Part shown: positions 23,744-31,879 of the stretch, piece after piece
Layout: the number at the start of each line of letters is the position of its first letter
Numbering within the stretch: the stretch's first letter is position 1
Assembly (NCBI GenBank): GCA_026387235.1
Contig: JAPLMD010000004.1
Span: 1 to 43,342 of the forward strand
Direction: 5' to 3'
Length of the DNA: 43,342 nucleotides
Origin: Candidatus Omnitrophota bacterium
GTDB lineage: Bacteria; Omnitrophota; Gorgyraeia; Gorgyraeales; Gorgyraeaceae
Made by a program: the position numbers and the translations under genes
Notes under the pieces: generated by a model
Databases searched by the model: none
What the model saw: only the letters and a program-made list of their open reading frames with translations
What the model was told of the DNA's origin: nothing

Positions 23744-25088
23744 AATAGCAATTCCTCCTGACAAATCGATATCTCACCGCGCTGTAATGCTCGCATCTAT
23801 TTCTGAAGGTGTAACACGCATAAAAAATCTATTAATGGCGGAGGATATAAAACGCACTATAAATGTATTCCGTGCTATGGGCGTAACAATAGAACCTTCT
23901 TCACCCCTGGGGTGCCACCCCTGGGGTGCCACCCCAGGGGTGGGGAGGGTTGATGTTGTAGTGCAAGGCGTTGGAATGCGCGGCTTGAAAAAACCCAGGA
24001 AGCCTTTATATCTAGGTAATTCCGGAACGACTATGCGGATATTACCCGGTATTTTAGCCGGACAGGATTTTGAAGCAGTATTGATCGGAGATAAATCATT
24101 ATCCGGCAGACCGATGAGGAGAGTTACAGAACCGCTGATTAATATGGGAGCTAAAATAGAGGGTAGAGGGCGCAGCAGGGGGCGCTTAAGTAGAAGCGAA
24201 CTGTATCCGCCGCTGACAATCCGTGGTAATCGATGTCTGAAGGCAATTAATTATAAATCAAGGGTTCCCAGCGCTCAAGTGAAATCCTGTATTTTGCTTG
24301 CCGGGCTTTACGCGAACGGCGTTACTAGTGTCAACGAGCCTGAAAAATCAAGAGACCATACGGAACGTATGCTCTCAACCTTTGGATGCAGGGTGAAGAG
24401 CGGCCGTAGAACCGTCAGCATTAAAGGGCCGGTGAAATTGAGGTCGCCCGGCGCGATTAAAATTCCGGGAGATATTTCAAGCGCGGCGTTTTTTATTGTC
24501 GCAGGGTGCATTTTACCGGGCATAAAGATTGTATTAAAAAATGTAGGATTAAATCCAACCAGGACCGGCGTATTGGATATATTAAAGCGCATGGGAGCGG
24601 ATATTGGCTTCTCGACTCGCGGAGTTTATCCCGAGCGAAGCCGAGTCGAGAACGCAGCATATTTTGAACCATACGGCGATATTGTTGTTAAGTCTAGCAA
24701 GTTAAGAGGGGTTACGATTTCACATGGAGAGGTTGTCAGGGCGATAGATGAAATACCTATAATAATGGTTGCCGCATGTTTTGCTAAAGGCAAGACAATA
24801 ATAAAAGGCATAGAGGAATTAAAGGTAAAAGAAACCGACCGTGTTTATTCGATGACCACTAATCTGCAGAAAATCGGAGCAGATGTTCAAGCCAAGAAAA
24901 AAATTATTATCATAAACGGTGGCAGGCCTTTGGCCGGGGCAAGGGTGTCCAGTTTTGGGGATCACAGGACCGCAATGAGCATGCTGGTGGCCGGACTTGG
25001 CGCAAAAGGCAAGGTTATTGTGACTGGCCTGGATTGCATAAATAAATCCTTTCTGAATTTCCCGAATTTACTGAACAAATTGAATTGA
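23730..25088 (+). CDS. aroA: 3-phosphoshikimate 1-carboxyvinyltransferase (EPSP synthase)
   Basis: AroA joins shikimate-3-phosphate and phosphoenolpyruvate in the pathway to chorismate. The key motifs are all present: PPDKSISHRA (substrate lysine), YLGNSGTTMR, VPSAQVKS, GDISSAAFF, IDEIPIIMVAACFA, ELKVKETDR and FGDHRTAMSM. At 452 residues it is about 20-25 longer than usual. The excess lies in two repeat-like in-frame insertions: 14 residues (23902-23943) before VDVVVQGVGM, and about 15 residues (24609-24652, STRGVYPERSR) before ENAAYFEPYGD. A third basic stretch (RGRSRGRLSRS) may be another. The start is TTG 23730, inside the end of the coiled-coil gene. It is not grouped with other aro genes. 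Confidence 0.94.
   Translation: MKAVEIAIPPDKSISHRAVMLASISEGVTRIKNLLMAEDIKRTINVFRAMGVTIEPSSPLGCHPWGATPGVGRVDVVVQGVGMRGLKKPRKPLYLGNSGTTMRILPGILAGQDFEAVLIGDKSLSGRPMRRVTEPLINMGAKIEGRGRSRGRLSRSELYPPLTIRGNRCLKAINYKSRVPSAQVKSCILLAGLYANGVTSVNEPEKSRDHTERMLSTFGCRVKSGRRTVSIKGPVKLRSPGAIKIPGDISSAAFFIVAGCILPGIKIVLKNVGLNPTRTGVLDILKRMGADIGFSTRGVYPERSRVENAAYFEPYGDIVVKSSKLRGVTISHGEVVRAIDEIPIIMVAACFAKGKTIIKGIEELKVKETDRVYSMTTNLQKIGADVQAKKKIIIINGGRPLAGARVSSFGDHRTAMSMLVAGLGAKGKVIVTGLDCINKSFLNFPNLLNKLN
23902..23943 (+). repeat. Triple 14-bp repeat inserted in frame in aroA
   Basis: Three consecutive 14-base units, two of cacccctggggtgc and one variant caccccaggggtgg, add exactly 42 bases (14 codons, SPLGCHPWGATPGV). 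Each unit is itself close to a palindrome. The surrounding protein aligns with the usual EPSP synthase spacing if these codons are removed. Confidence 0.65.
24609..24652. repeat. Palindromic REP-like element inserted in aroA
   Basis: ttctcgactcg (24609-24619) and cgagtcgagaa (24642-24652) are perfect inverted repeats around a 22-base centre. The encoded GVYPERSR peptide is a string I recall from repeat-derived insertions in many genomes. The reading frame is kept. Confidence 0.7.
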
Positions 25089-25113
25089 CAAAGAAAACCA
25101 GCTTTGTTAGAAT
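25085..25113 (+). promoter_or_regulatory. Consensus sigma70 promoter for the mre operon
   Basis: TTGACA (25085-25090) overlaps the aroA stop codon. A 17-bp spacer is followed by TAGAAT (25108-25113). The leader carries gaggtgaag before the mreB ATG. Confidence 0.8.
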
Positions 25114-25148
25114 TAAGGAAATTAACCTGACAAAATTTGAGGTGAAGA

Positions 25149-26216
25149 ATGATTAAATTTTTTAGGCTGCTGAAGAAATATTTCGACAATATTTTAGGAT
25201 TGTTTTCAAATGACATGGGCATTGACCTTGGCACGGCAACCACGCTTGTTTATGTGAAAGGCCAGGGCATTGTGCTGTGCGAACCGTCAGTTGTGGCTAT
25301 TAACAAGAACAGCCGCAGCGTCCTGGCAGTCGGAGAAGAGGCTAAGAGGATGCTCGGACGTACCCCGGGCAGCATAGTTGCGATAAGGCCGATGAAAGAC
25401 GGAGTCATTGCTGATTTTGAAATAACCGAAGACATGCTCAGGTATTTTATAAAAAAGATCCATAATAGAAAAGTTTTCATAAGGCCCAGGATGGTTATCG
25501 CCATACCGTCAGGCATAACAGAAGTTGAGAAGCGCGCCGTAAAAGATTCTGCCGAACACGCAGGCGCGCGAGAGGTGTATCTTATAGAAGAGCCGATAGC
25601 GGCTGCTATAGGCGTAGGCCTGCCGATAGAGGAGCCTGCGGGCAACATGATTATTGATATAGGCGGCGGCACGACTGAAATAGCGGTTATATCTTTGGCG
25701 GGCATTGTGTTCTCGCGTTCTATAAGGATAGGCGGAGATGAGCTGGACGAGGCGATTATAGAGCATCTTAAAAAGACATACAATCTCATGGTAGGAGAAC
25801 GCACTGCGGAAGATATTAAAATAAAGGTAGGTTCTGCCTATCCGCTGGAGCAGGAATTGACAATGGAAGTTCGCGGCAGAGACTTGGTAGCCGGCCTTCC
25901 AAAAACAATCACGATATCTTCAGAGGAAATAAGAGAAGCTATAGCCGGGCCTGTTTCAGCGATACTTGAAGCAACCAGGATGACGCTTGAAAGAACTCCG
26001 CCAGAACTTTCCGCGGACTTGATTGAAAGAGGCATAGTTCTGGCAGGCGGAGGAGCCCAGTTGAGAGGCATTGATAAGCTGATAAGCGAAGAAACAGGGC
26101 TTCCTGTCCACGTCGCGGAGGATCCTACTACGGCAGTGGCTCTTGGCACAGGCAAAGTCCTCAGCGAAATAAAATATCTCAGAAAAGTTACAGTGCGTTC
26201 TAGGATGGAATTTTAA
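25149..26216 (+). CDS. mreB: Rod-shape-determining actin homologue MreB
   Basis: MreB polymerises under the inner membrane and positions the elongasome. The 355-residue protein has the standard family motifs: [96 protein letters not shown], and [12 protein letters not shown] near the end. The N-terminal extension of about 20 residues ([18 protein letters not shown]) is an amphipathic membrane-binding helix. It is the first gene of the mreB-mreC-mreD-mrdA-rodA unit and has its own promoter and ribosome site. Confidence 0.98.
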   Translation: MIKFFRLLKKYFDNILGLFSNDMGIDLGTATTLVYVKGQGIVLCEPSVVAINKNSRSVLAVGEEAKRMLGRTPGSIVAIRPMKDGVIADFEITEDMLRYFIKKIHNRKVFIRPRMVIAIPSGITEVEKRAVKDSAEHAGAREVYLIEEPIAAAIGVGLPIEEPAGNMIIDIGGGTTEIAVISLAGIVFSRSIRIGGDELDEAIIEHLKKTYNLMVGERTAEDIKIKVGSAYPLEQELTMEVRGRDLVAGLPKTITISSEEIREAIAGPVSAILEATRMTLERTPPELSADLIERGIVLAGGGAQLRGIDKLISEETGLPVHVAEDPTTAVALGTGKVLSEIKYLRKVTVRSRMEF

Positions 26217-26222
26217 AATTGC

Positions 26223-26999
26223 GTGATAAAACCAGAGAAAAACCTCCCTATAATAGCAGTCTTTATTTTTATAGCTGCTATAGTGGCGCTCTCCCAGATT
26301 TTCTCTTCTGACTTCCGAATAAAAACCCTGAATGTTTTCCGAATGCCTTTAAAGATAATATCGGGTTCTGCCTATGCCCTGCGGGACTTGGCAGGATTCA
26401 GGGAAACCCTCATGGAGAATAAACTTCTCAGGGAAAACATATCCAATCTTGAAAAAGAGTTATTAAATTTAAAAGAAGCAAGGCTGGAGAATGAAAGGCT
26501 TAAAAAGCTCCTTGATTTTAAAGAATCAGAGGGGCGTAAATTTGCGCCGGCGCTTGTCATAGCAAAAGACCCTTCCGGGCTGAACGATACCGTTATAATT
26601 GACAGGGGCAGGAAAGATAAGATTGAAAATGGCATGATTGTGATAAGCGGCTCCGGTATAGCTGGAAGGGTAATTGAAACCGGGTGGAGAATATCCAGAG
26701 TCCTTCTCGTCACGGATTACGATTCTGTTTTTAGCGGGGTTGTAGAGCGGACAAGAGATGAAGGCGCGGTCAGCGGCAATATGAGGGCCGGGCTTATCAT
26801 GAAATATCTGGATCTCGGTTGCGACATTAAAAAAGGCGACAAGGTTATTACGTCCGGGCTGTACGGCATTTTTGAAAAAGGCATATTAATAGGAGAAGTT
26901 ATTTCTGTTGAGGCTGATTACAGCGGGCTTTATATGAATGCGATTATAAAACCCGAAGTTGATATTAGGAAGCTGGAAGAAGTCCTGGTGGTCAGATGA
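26223..26999 (+). CDS. mreC: Rod-shape-determining protein MreC
   Basis: MreC links the cytoplasmic MreB filaments to periplasmic wall synthases. The 258-residue protein has one N-terminal membrane helix (IIAVFIFIAAIVALSQIF). A coiled coil follows (about residues 60-95, MENKLLRENISNLEKELLNLKEARLENERLKKLLDFKE). The two beta-barrel domains contain IIDRGRKDKIENGMIVISGSGIAGRV and GDKVITSGLYGIFEKGILIGEV. The start is GTG 26223, six bases after the mreB stop, with no clear Shine-Dalgarno site, so translation is probably coupled to mreB. Confidence 0.96.
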   Translation: MIKPEKNLPIIAVFIFIAAIVALSQIFSSDFRIKTLNVFRMPLKIISGSAYALRDLAGFRETLMENKLLRENISNLEKELLNLKEARLENERLKKLLDFKESEGRKFAPALVIAKDPSGLNDTVIIDRGRKDKIENGMIVISGSGIAGRVIETGWRISRVLLVTDYDSVFSGVVERTRDEGAVSGNMRAGLIMKYLDLGCDIKKGDKVITSGLYGIFEKGILIGEVISVEADYSGLYMNAIIKPEVDIRKLEEVLVVR

Positions 27000-27400
27000 T
27001 ATTATTTATCTGGATAATAATATTGGGCCTTTTGCAGAGCGCTGCGTCGCTCAACATTAATTTCCTGGCGCTTTTTGCTATTTTTGCCGGTCTTAGAAAA
27101 GGGCCTGTGCGGGGATTATTTATAGGCATGTTCATAGGAGTGTTCGCGGAAATACTATCGTCTTCGGTTTTAGGCTTAAATCTTATACTTTATAGCGGGA
27201 TCGGGTTACTCGCAGGGATAATTAAGCAAAGAATATATTATAAAGAAGGCGCTAGCATGGAATTTCTTTTTTCATTTTTCGGCATGCTGTTTTTTTATTT
27301 CACATATTTTGTGTTTACAAGGACAGTCCAGACAGGTGCGTTTTTTACAATCATTTTTTCAAGCCTCATCTCGCCTTTATTATTCAGGATGATTGATTAA
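26996..27400 (+). CDS. mreD: Rod-shape-determining protein MreD
   Basis: This small polytopic membrane protein (134 residues, about five helices) carries the typical NINFLALFAIFAGLRKGPVRGLFIGMFIGVFAEILSS segment of MreD. Its ATG overlaps the mreC stop (ATGA), a standard arrangement in this operon. MreD stabilises the MreBC-PBP2-RodA elongation complex. It is slightly shorter than the usual 160 residues. Confidence 0.9.
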   Translation: MILFIWIIILGLLQSAASLNINFLALFAIFAGLRKGPVRGLFIGMFIGVFAEILSSSVLGLNLILYSGIGLLAGIIKQRIYYKEGASMEFLFSFFGMLFFYFTYFVFTRTVQTGAFFTIIFSSLISPLLFRMID

Positions 27401-27406
27401 TTTATT

Positions 27407-29107
27407 ATGAGAATAAGGATACTGCAGATTTTCTTTACAATTCTTTTTATCCTGGTAGGCATATGTCTTTATTACCTCCAGATTATCAAAGGCCCCTTTT
27501 ATGACGACCTTAGCGCCAGAAACAGCATCCGACTTTTGAATATAACTGCTCCGCGCGGCAATATCTACGACAGGCATGGAAAGCTCATAGCAGGCAACAC
27601 GCTTTCATTCGGGGTATTTATTGTCCCGCAGGAGACAGATGATATAGACGCTGATATGGAAGAGCTGTCCGGTATCCTTGGGGTTTCAAAAAGCCTTCTG
27701 GAGAGAAATTATAAGCGCAATAGATCCGCTTCGTTCGCGCCGTGCGAACTCATAAGAGGTATTTCAAAGAAGACGGCGATTTCAATAGAGGAATCCAGAT
27801 TTAATATGCCCGGAGTTCTCGTGAAAGAGGTGCCTTTTAGAAATTATTATTACGAGGGGGCTTTCAGCCACGTGATCGGATATATAGGCGAAATAGACCA
27901 GCTCGAGCTCGAACTTCTAAAACCTTACGGCTATAATATAAAAGATCTCATAGGCAAAGACGGCGTAGAGAGATTCTGCGACAGGATATTGAGAGGGAAA
28001 AACGGAGGCATGCAGATACAGGTTGACAACCGGGGCAGGCAGGTAAAGGTTATGAGTTATAGGAGGCCAAAAATCGGCAGAGATGTTTATCTTACTCTGG
28101 ATGCCGGGCTGCAAAAAGAAGTTTACAATCTCTTCGGCGGCCAAAGAGGCGCTGCTATTTTTATGGATCCGCGGAACGGAGAAATATTAAGCCTTGTAAG
28201 CAGCCCTTCTTATGATCCCAACAGCTCGCTAACGGATACAATGAGGGCGAAAGAATCCCCGCTTTTAAACAGGGTTATTATGGGGGTTTATCCGCCCGGG
28301 TCTATATTTAAAATTATTACAAGCGTGGCTGCTCTTGAATCAAAAAAAATCAGGCCTGATACGGGATTCGTGTGCGCCGGTAAAATCAAAATTGGCAAGT
28401 ATGAGCTTAACTGTTGGAATAGAGACGGACATGGCTACGTAGATTTTGAAAAGGCGATTGCGTGGTCCTGTAACGTTTATTTTTGTCATGCCGGGCTTTT
28501 GACAGGAGCTGATAAAATATCAGAATACGCGGGCTTATTCGGATTAGGAAAAAAAACAGGGATAGAGCTTTTTGGAGAATCCTCCGGGTTTGTGCCTTCG
28601 AGAGAATGGAAAAGGGTCGAGAAAAAAGAAGTATGGTATCCGGGCGATACTGCAAATCTTTCAATAGGTCAGGGCGATTTATTGGTAACGCCTTTACAGA
28701 TAGCGCGCATGGTTGCCGGCATTGCTAATGGCGGCAGCCTTGTCCAACCCCATATACTGAAGCGCATAGGAGACGCGGATATTACTAATTTTAAAACAGA
28801 GAACCTTAAGCTTGCAAAAGAAGATGTAGATGCGGTAAAGCGCGGAATGCGCCGGGTTACAGAGGATATTGACGGCACAGGAAACAGCGCGGCGAGCAAA
28901 ATAGTTTCTATTTCTGCTAAAACAGGAACTGTTCAGGTAGGCCGGGGCATCGTACCTCATGGCTGGTTCGCGGGATTTGCTCCTTCTGAAAATCCAAAGA
29001 TATGCTTTGCAGTTTTTTTAGAGAATGGAGGGTCAGGCGGAGACATGCCTGCCGGGATCGCGAAACTGGCTTTAGAATATTGGTTTAGAAAGCATAAAAA
29101 TGATTAA
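27407..29107 (+). CDS. mrdA: Penicillin-binding protein 2, peptidoglycan transpeptidase
   Basis: This is the class B PBP of the elongasome, 566 residues. It has an N-terminal membrane helix (IFFTILFILVGICLYYLQII), a PBP dimer domain starting with NITAPRGNIYDRHGKLIA, and the transpeptidase domain. The three catalytic motifs are intact: SxxK as S299-IFK302 (PPGSIFKI), SxN as S354-CN356, and KTG at 505-507 (SAKTGTVQVG). It crosslinks new peptidoglycan supplied by RodA. It sits between mreD and rodA, overlapping rodA by eight bases. Confidence 0.97.
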   Translation: MRIRILQIFFTILFILVGICLYYLQIIKGPFYDDLSARNSIRLLNITAPRGNIYDRHGKLIAGNTLSFGVFIVPQETDDIDADMEELSGILGVSKSLLERNYKRNRSASFAPCELIRGISKKTAISIEESRFNMPGVLVKEVPFRNYYYEGAFSHVIGYIGEIDQLELELLKPYGYNIKDLIGKDGVERFCDRILRGKNGGMQIQVDNRGRQVKVMSYRRPKIGRDVYLTLDAGLQKEVYNLFGGQRGAAIFMDPRNGEILSLVSSPSYDPNSSLTDTMRAKESPLLNRVIMGVYPPGSIFKIITSVAALESKKIRPDTGFVCAGKIKIGKYELNCWNRDGHGYVDFEKAIAWSCNVYFCHAGLLTGADKISEYAGLFGLGKKTGIELFGESSGFVPSREWKRVEKKEVWYPGDTANLSIGQGDLLVTPLQIARMVAGIANGGSLVQPHILKRIGDADITNFKTENLKLAKEDVDAVKRGMRRVTEDIDGTGNSAASKIVSISAKTGTVQVGRGIVPHGWFAGFAPSENPKICFAVFLENGGSGGDMPAGIAKLALEYWFRKHKND

Positions 29108-30167
29108 AAAATATAAAGATTTTGACTGGGTTTTGCTGGGCGCGGCAGCAGCTATTTTTATAGCAGGGCTTTTATTTCTTTTCAGCGCCACGTATTCAAA
29201 AAATATAGATTTTGTAATAAGGCAGATAGTGTGGTTTTTAATAGGCGGCTTATTTTTTATAGTAATAATAAACATAAATTACAGAAAGATAATAAGCCTG
29301 GGATATGTGTTTTATTTTCTGGTGCTTGTTTTGTTACTGCTCGTATTTTTTTTCGGGTCTAAGAAAATGGGCGCGCAGAGATGGCTTGAATTGGGTTATT
29401 TTAATCTCCAGCCTTCTGAATTAGCTAAATTATTTATAACGATTGCCCTGATCCAATATCTCACGGAGCATAAGGTTGAAAAAGGAGCAGCGAATATCGT
29501 AACGGCTTTCTTTATCATGCTTGTGCCTTTTGTGCTTATACTCGGACAGCCTGATCTGGGCACAGCTCTCATGCTCGTGCCGGTGTTTTTTACGCTTTTA
29601 TATATCTGGGGCGCAAAGCTCAAACACCTATTTTTTATAATAGCGGGAGGAGTGGTTATGTCTCCGCTCAGCTGGTTTTTATTAAAGGATTATCAGAAGG
29701 AGCGGCTAATGGTATTCATGAATCCGGACATAGATCCTCTTGGCGCCGGATACACGGTTATTCAATCCAGGATAGCAGTCGGATCAGGCGGGGTATTGGG
29801 AAAAGGCTGGCTCAGCGGTACCCAGAATCAATTGAATTTCTTGACAGAACGGCATACGGATTTTATATTTTCAGTTGCAGGAGAAGAGTGGGGTTTTGTG
29901 GGAGGTATAGTTTTGCTGGTGCTGTATTATATTCTGGTAAGAAGGGCTTTTGAGATAGCCAGGAAGACAGACGATCCTTGCGGAGTTCTTGCCGCGTGCG
30001 GCATGGCAACGATAATAGGAATCCAGGTGATTGTGAATATCAGCATGACAATGGGTTTTATGCCGGTTGTCGGCTTACCTCTGCCGCTTGTAAGTTACGG
30101 CGGCTCGTCACTTTTAGTCACCATGATAACATTGGGATTGCTGGAAAGCATTGCAATCCACCGCTAA
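29100..30167 (+). CDS. rodA: SEDS peptidoglycan glycosyltransferase RodA
   Basis: The 355-residue protein has about ten membrane helices and the SEDS motifs MGAQRWLELGYFNLQPSELAKL, LGQPDLGTALML, GKGWLSGTQNQLNFLTERHTDFIFSVAGEEWGF and PLPLVSYGGSSLL. RodA polymerises lipid II into glycan strands as partner of PBP2. The start codon lies within the last codons of mrdA, so the two are translationally coupled. It ends the core shape operon. Confidence 0.97.
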   Translation: MIKKYKDFDWVLLGAAAAIFIAGLLFLFSATYSKNIDFVIRQIVWFLIGGLFFIVIININYRKIISLGYVFYFLVLVLLLLVFFFGSKKMGAQRWLELGYFNLQPSELAKLFITIALIQYLTEHKVEKGAANIVTAFFIMLVPFVLILGQPDLGTALMLVPVFFTLLYIWGAKLKHLFFIIAGGVVMSPLSWFLLKDYQKERLMVFMNPDIDPLGAGYTVIQSRIAVGSGGVLGKGWLSGTQNQLNFLTERHTDFIFSVAGEEWGFVGGIVLLVLYYILVRRAFEIARKTDDPCGVLAACGMATIIGIQVIVNISMTMGFMPVVGLPLPLVSYGGSSLLVTMITLGLLESIAIHR

Positions 30168-30185
30168 TGTTACAAAACGATAGCT

Positions 30186-31772
30186 ATGAATGAGATGAAT
30201 GATATATTAAGACCGGGTAGATATGTGAATAATGAGTGGAACGCGGTCCATAAAGAATGGAAAGACGGCGTTTCGAAAATAGCGCTTTCGTTTCCGGACG
30301 TTTACGAGATAGGCATGAGCCATCTGGGCATGAAGATTCTTTATGGGATACTAAATAGAGAAGAAGGTATAATCTGTGAAAGATTTTTTGCTCCTTGGCC
30401 TGATATGGAAAAAAAATTAAGAGACAGGAAAGAAAAGCTCTCGTCGCTTGAATCGTCTCGCACCTTAAAAGAGTTTGACATTATAGGTTTTTCCCTTCAA
30501 TACGAGATGAATTATCTGGATATGCTGAATATGTTAGATCTGAGCGGCGTACCGCTGCATTGCAGGGAAAGAGGAGACGATGACCCTATTGTAATAGCCG
30601 GAGGGCCGTGTGCGTTTAATCCTGAACCGCTGGTTGAATTTATAGATGTTTTTGTGCTTGGAGAAGCAGAAGAAATAATTCTGGAAATCATAAGAATAGT
30701 TCAAGGGGCGAGCGGCAAAGGGCATAGAGTAAGGGGAGATGTTTTAAAAGAACTAGCGAAGATAGAGGGGGTTTATGTTCCCGGGCATAATATAGCGGTA
30801 AAAAAGCGCATAGTTCAGGATTTTGACAATTCTTATTTTCCGACAGACGTAATAGTCCCGTATATACAGATTGTGCATGACAGGATTGGCATAGAGATAA
30901 TGCGCGGCTGCCCGCACGCATGCAAGTTCTGCCAGGCATGCAAAATTTTCCATCCTTTAAGGATTAGATCCGTAAGTAGAATTATAGAAATAGCCGAAGA
31001 ATCCGTTAAAAATACAGGCTACGAAGAAATATCGTTATTATCTCTTTCATCCGGCGATTATCCGCATATTGAGGAGCTTGCGCGAAAACTTGAAGAGAAA
31101 TTTAAACCGCTTGGCGTAAAGATATCGCTTCCGTCTTTAAGGGTAGGCACTTTTGAAGAGCGTAACGGCATGAACACGCTGAGAAGAGCGGGGCTCACCT
31201 TTGCTCCTGAGGCAGGCAGCGAACGCCTGAGACACACCTTGAATAAACAAATAACAGATGCTGAAATCGTGGAGAAATCCAGGATTGCGTTAAGTTCCGG
31301 GTGGCGGAAAGTAAAACTTTATTTCATGGTAGGCCTTCCGGGCGAAACCTTCGAAGACCTGGATGCCATTATAGAGCTGTCTGGAAAAATAAAGAATGTG
31401 AATTTAAGCGTAAACCCTTTCATACCAAAACCGCATTCTGATTTCGAAAGAGAGGAAATGGAGAGCCTTGAAATTTTAAAAGAAAAGCAAAAACATTTAA
31501 GCTCTGCGCTCTATGCTATGCGCTCAAAGGTGAAGATAGATTTCCATAGTCCGGAAACCAGCAGGATTGAAGCGATATTGGCTAGAGGCGATAGACGCAT
31601 AGGGAAGGTTCTGTTGAAAGCGTGGGAGAAGGGTTTAAGGCTTCAGGCGTGGACGGAAAAATTTAATTATCATCTATGGAATCAGGCTTTTCAGGAAACA
31701 GGCATTGACCCGGAAGTTTATTTAAGGAAAAAAGAAAAAGAAGAAGCTCTGCCGTGGGATTTTATAAAATAA
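30186..31772 (+). CDS. Radical SAM protein with B12-binding-type N-terminus (TIGR03960-like)
   Basis: The 528-residue protein begins with a cobalamin-binding-like Rossmann domain (about residues 25-190, with FPDVYEIGMSHLGMKILYGI and IVIAGGPCAFNPEPLVEFIDVFVLGEAEEI). The radical SAM core has the iron-sulphur motif RGCPHACKFCQA (CxxxCxxC) at about residue 240. Later motifs include LTFAPEAGSERLRHTLNK and KVKLYFMVGLPGETFEDLD. The layout matches the uncharacterised TIGR03960 family, which in other bacteria is found near cell-shape genes and RNase E/G genes. The reaction is unknown. It follows rodA by 18 bases, probably in the same transcript. Confidence 0.87.
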   Translation: MNEMNDILRPGRYVNNEWNAVHKEWKDGVSKIALSFPDVYEIGMSHLGMKILYGILNREEGIICERFFAPWPDMEKKLRDRKEKLSSLESSRTLKEFDIIGFSLQYEMNYLDMLNMLDLSGVPLHCRERGDDDPIVIAGGPCAFNPEPLVEFIDVFVLGEAEEIILEIIRIVQGASGKGHRVRGDVLKELAKIEGVYVPGHNIAVKKRIVQDFDNSYFPTDVIVPYIQIVHDRIGIEIMRGCPHACKFCQACKIFHPLRIRSVSRIIEIAEESVKNTGYEEISLLSLSSGDYPHIEELARKLEEKFKPLGVKISLPSLRVGTFEERNGMNTLRRAGLTFAPEAGSERLRHTLNKQITDAEIVEKSRIALSSGWRKVKLYFMVGLPGETFEDLDAIIELSGKIKNVNLSVNPFIPKPHSDFEREEMESLEILKEKQKHLSSALYAMRSKVKIDFHSPETSRIEAILARGDRRIGKVLLKAWEKGLRLQAWTEKFNYHLWNQAFQETGIDPEVYLRKKEKEEALPWDFIK

Positions 31773-31774
31773 TC

Positions 31775-31826
31775 TCCTGTCCACCTGTCAGGTGAGCCAA
31801 TTGGCTCACCTGACAGGTGGACAGGA
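31775..31826. repeat. 52-bp perfect palindrome
   Basis: Bases 31775-31800 and 31801-31826 are exact reverse complements with no loop. The arms contain a smaller dyad (cacctg-t-caggtg). It begins three bases after the radical SAM stop and has no T-run, so it looks more like an interspersed palindromic element than a terminator. Confidence 0.85.
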
Positions 31827-31827
31827 C

Positions 31828-31856
31828 TTGAACTTATGCTGATTGTATTGTATACT
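31828..31856 (+). promoter_or_regulatory. Sigma70-type promoter for the GGDEF gene
   Basis: -35 TTGAAC (31828-31833), 17-bp spacer, -10 TATACT (31851-31856). A leader of about 17 bases with gcggagg reaches ATG 31880. Confidence 0.75.
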
Positions 31857-31879
31857 TTGAATTAAACGCGGAGGCGTAT

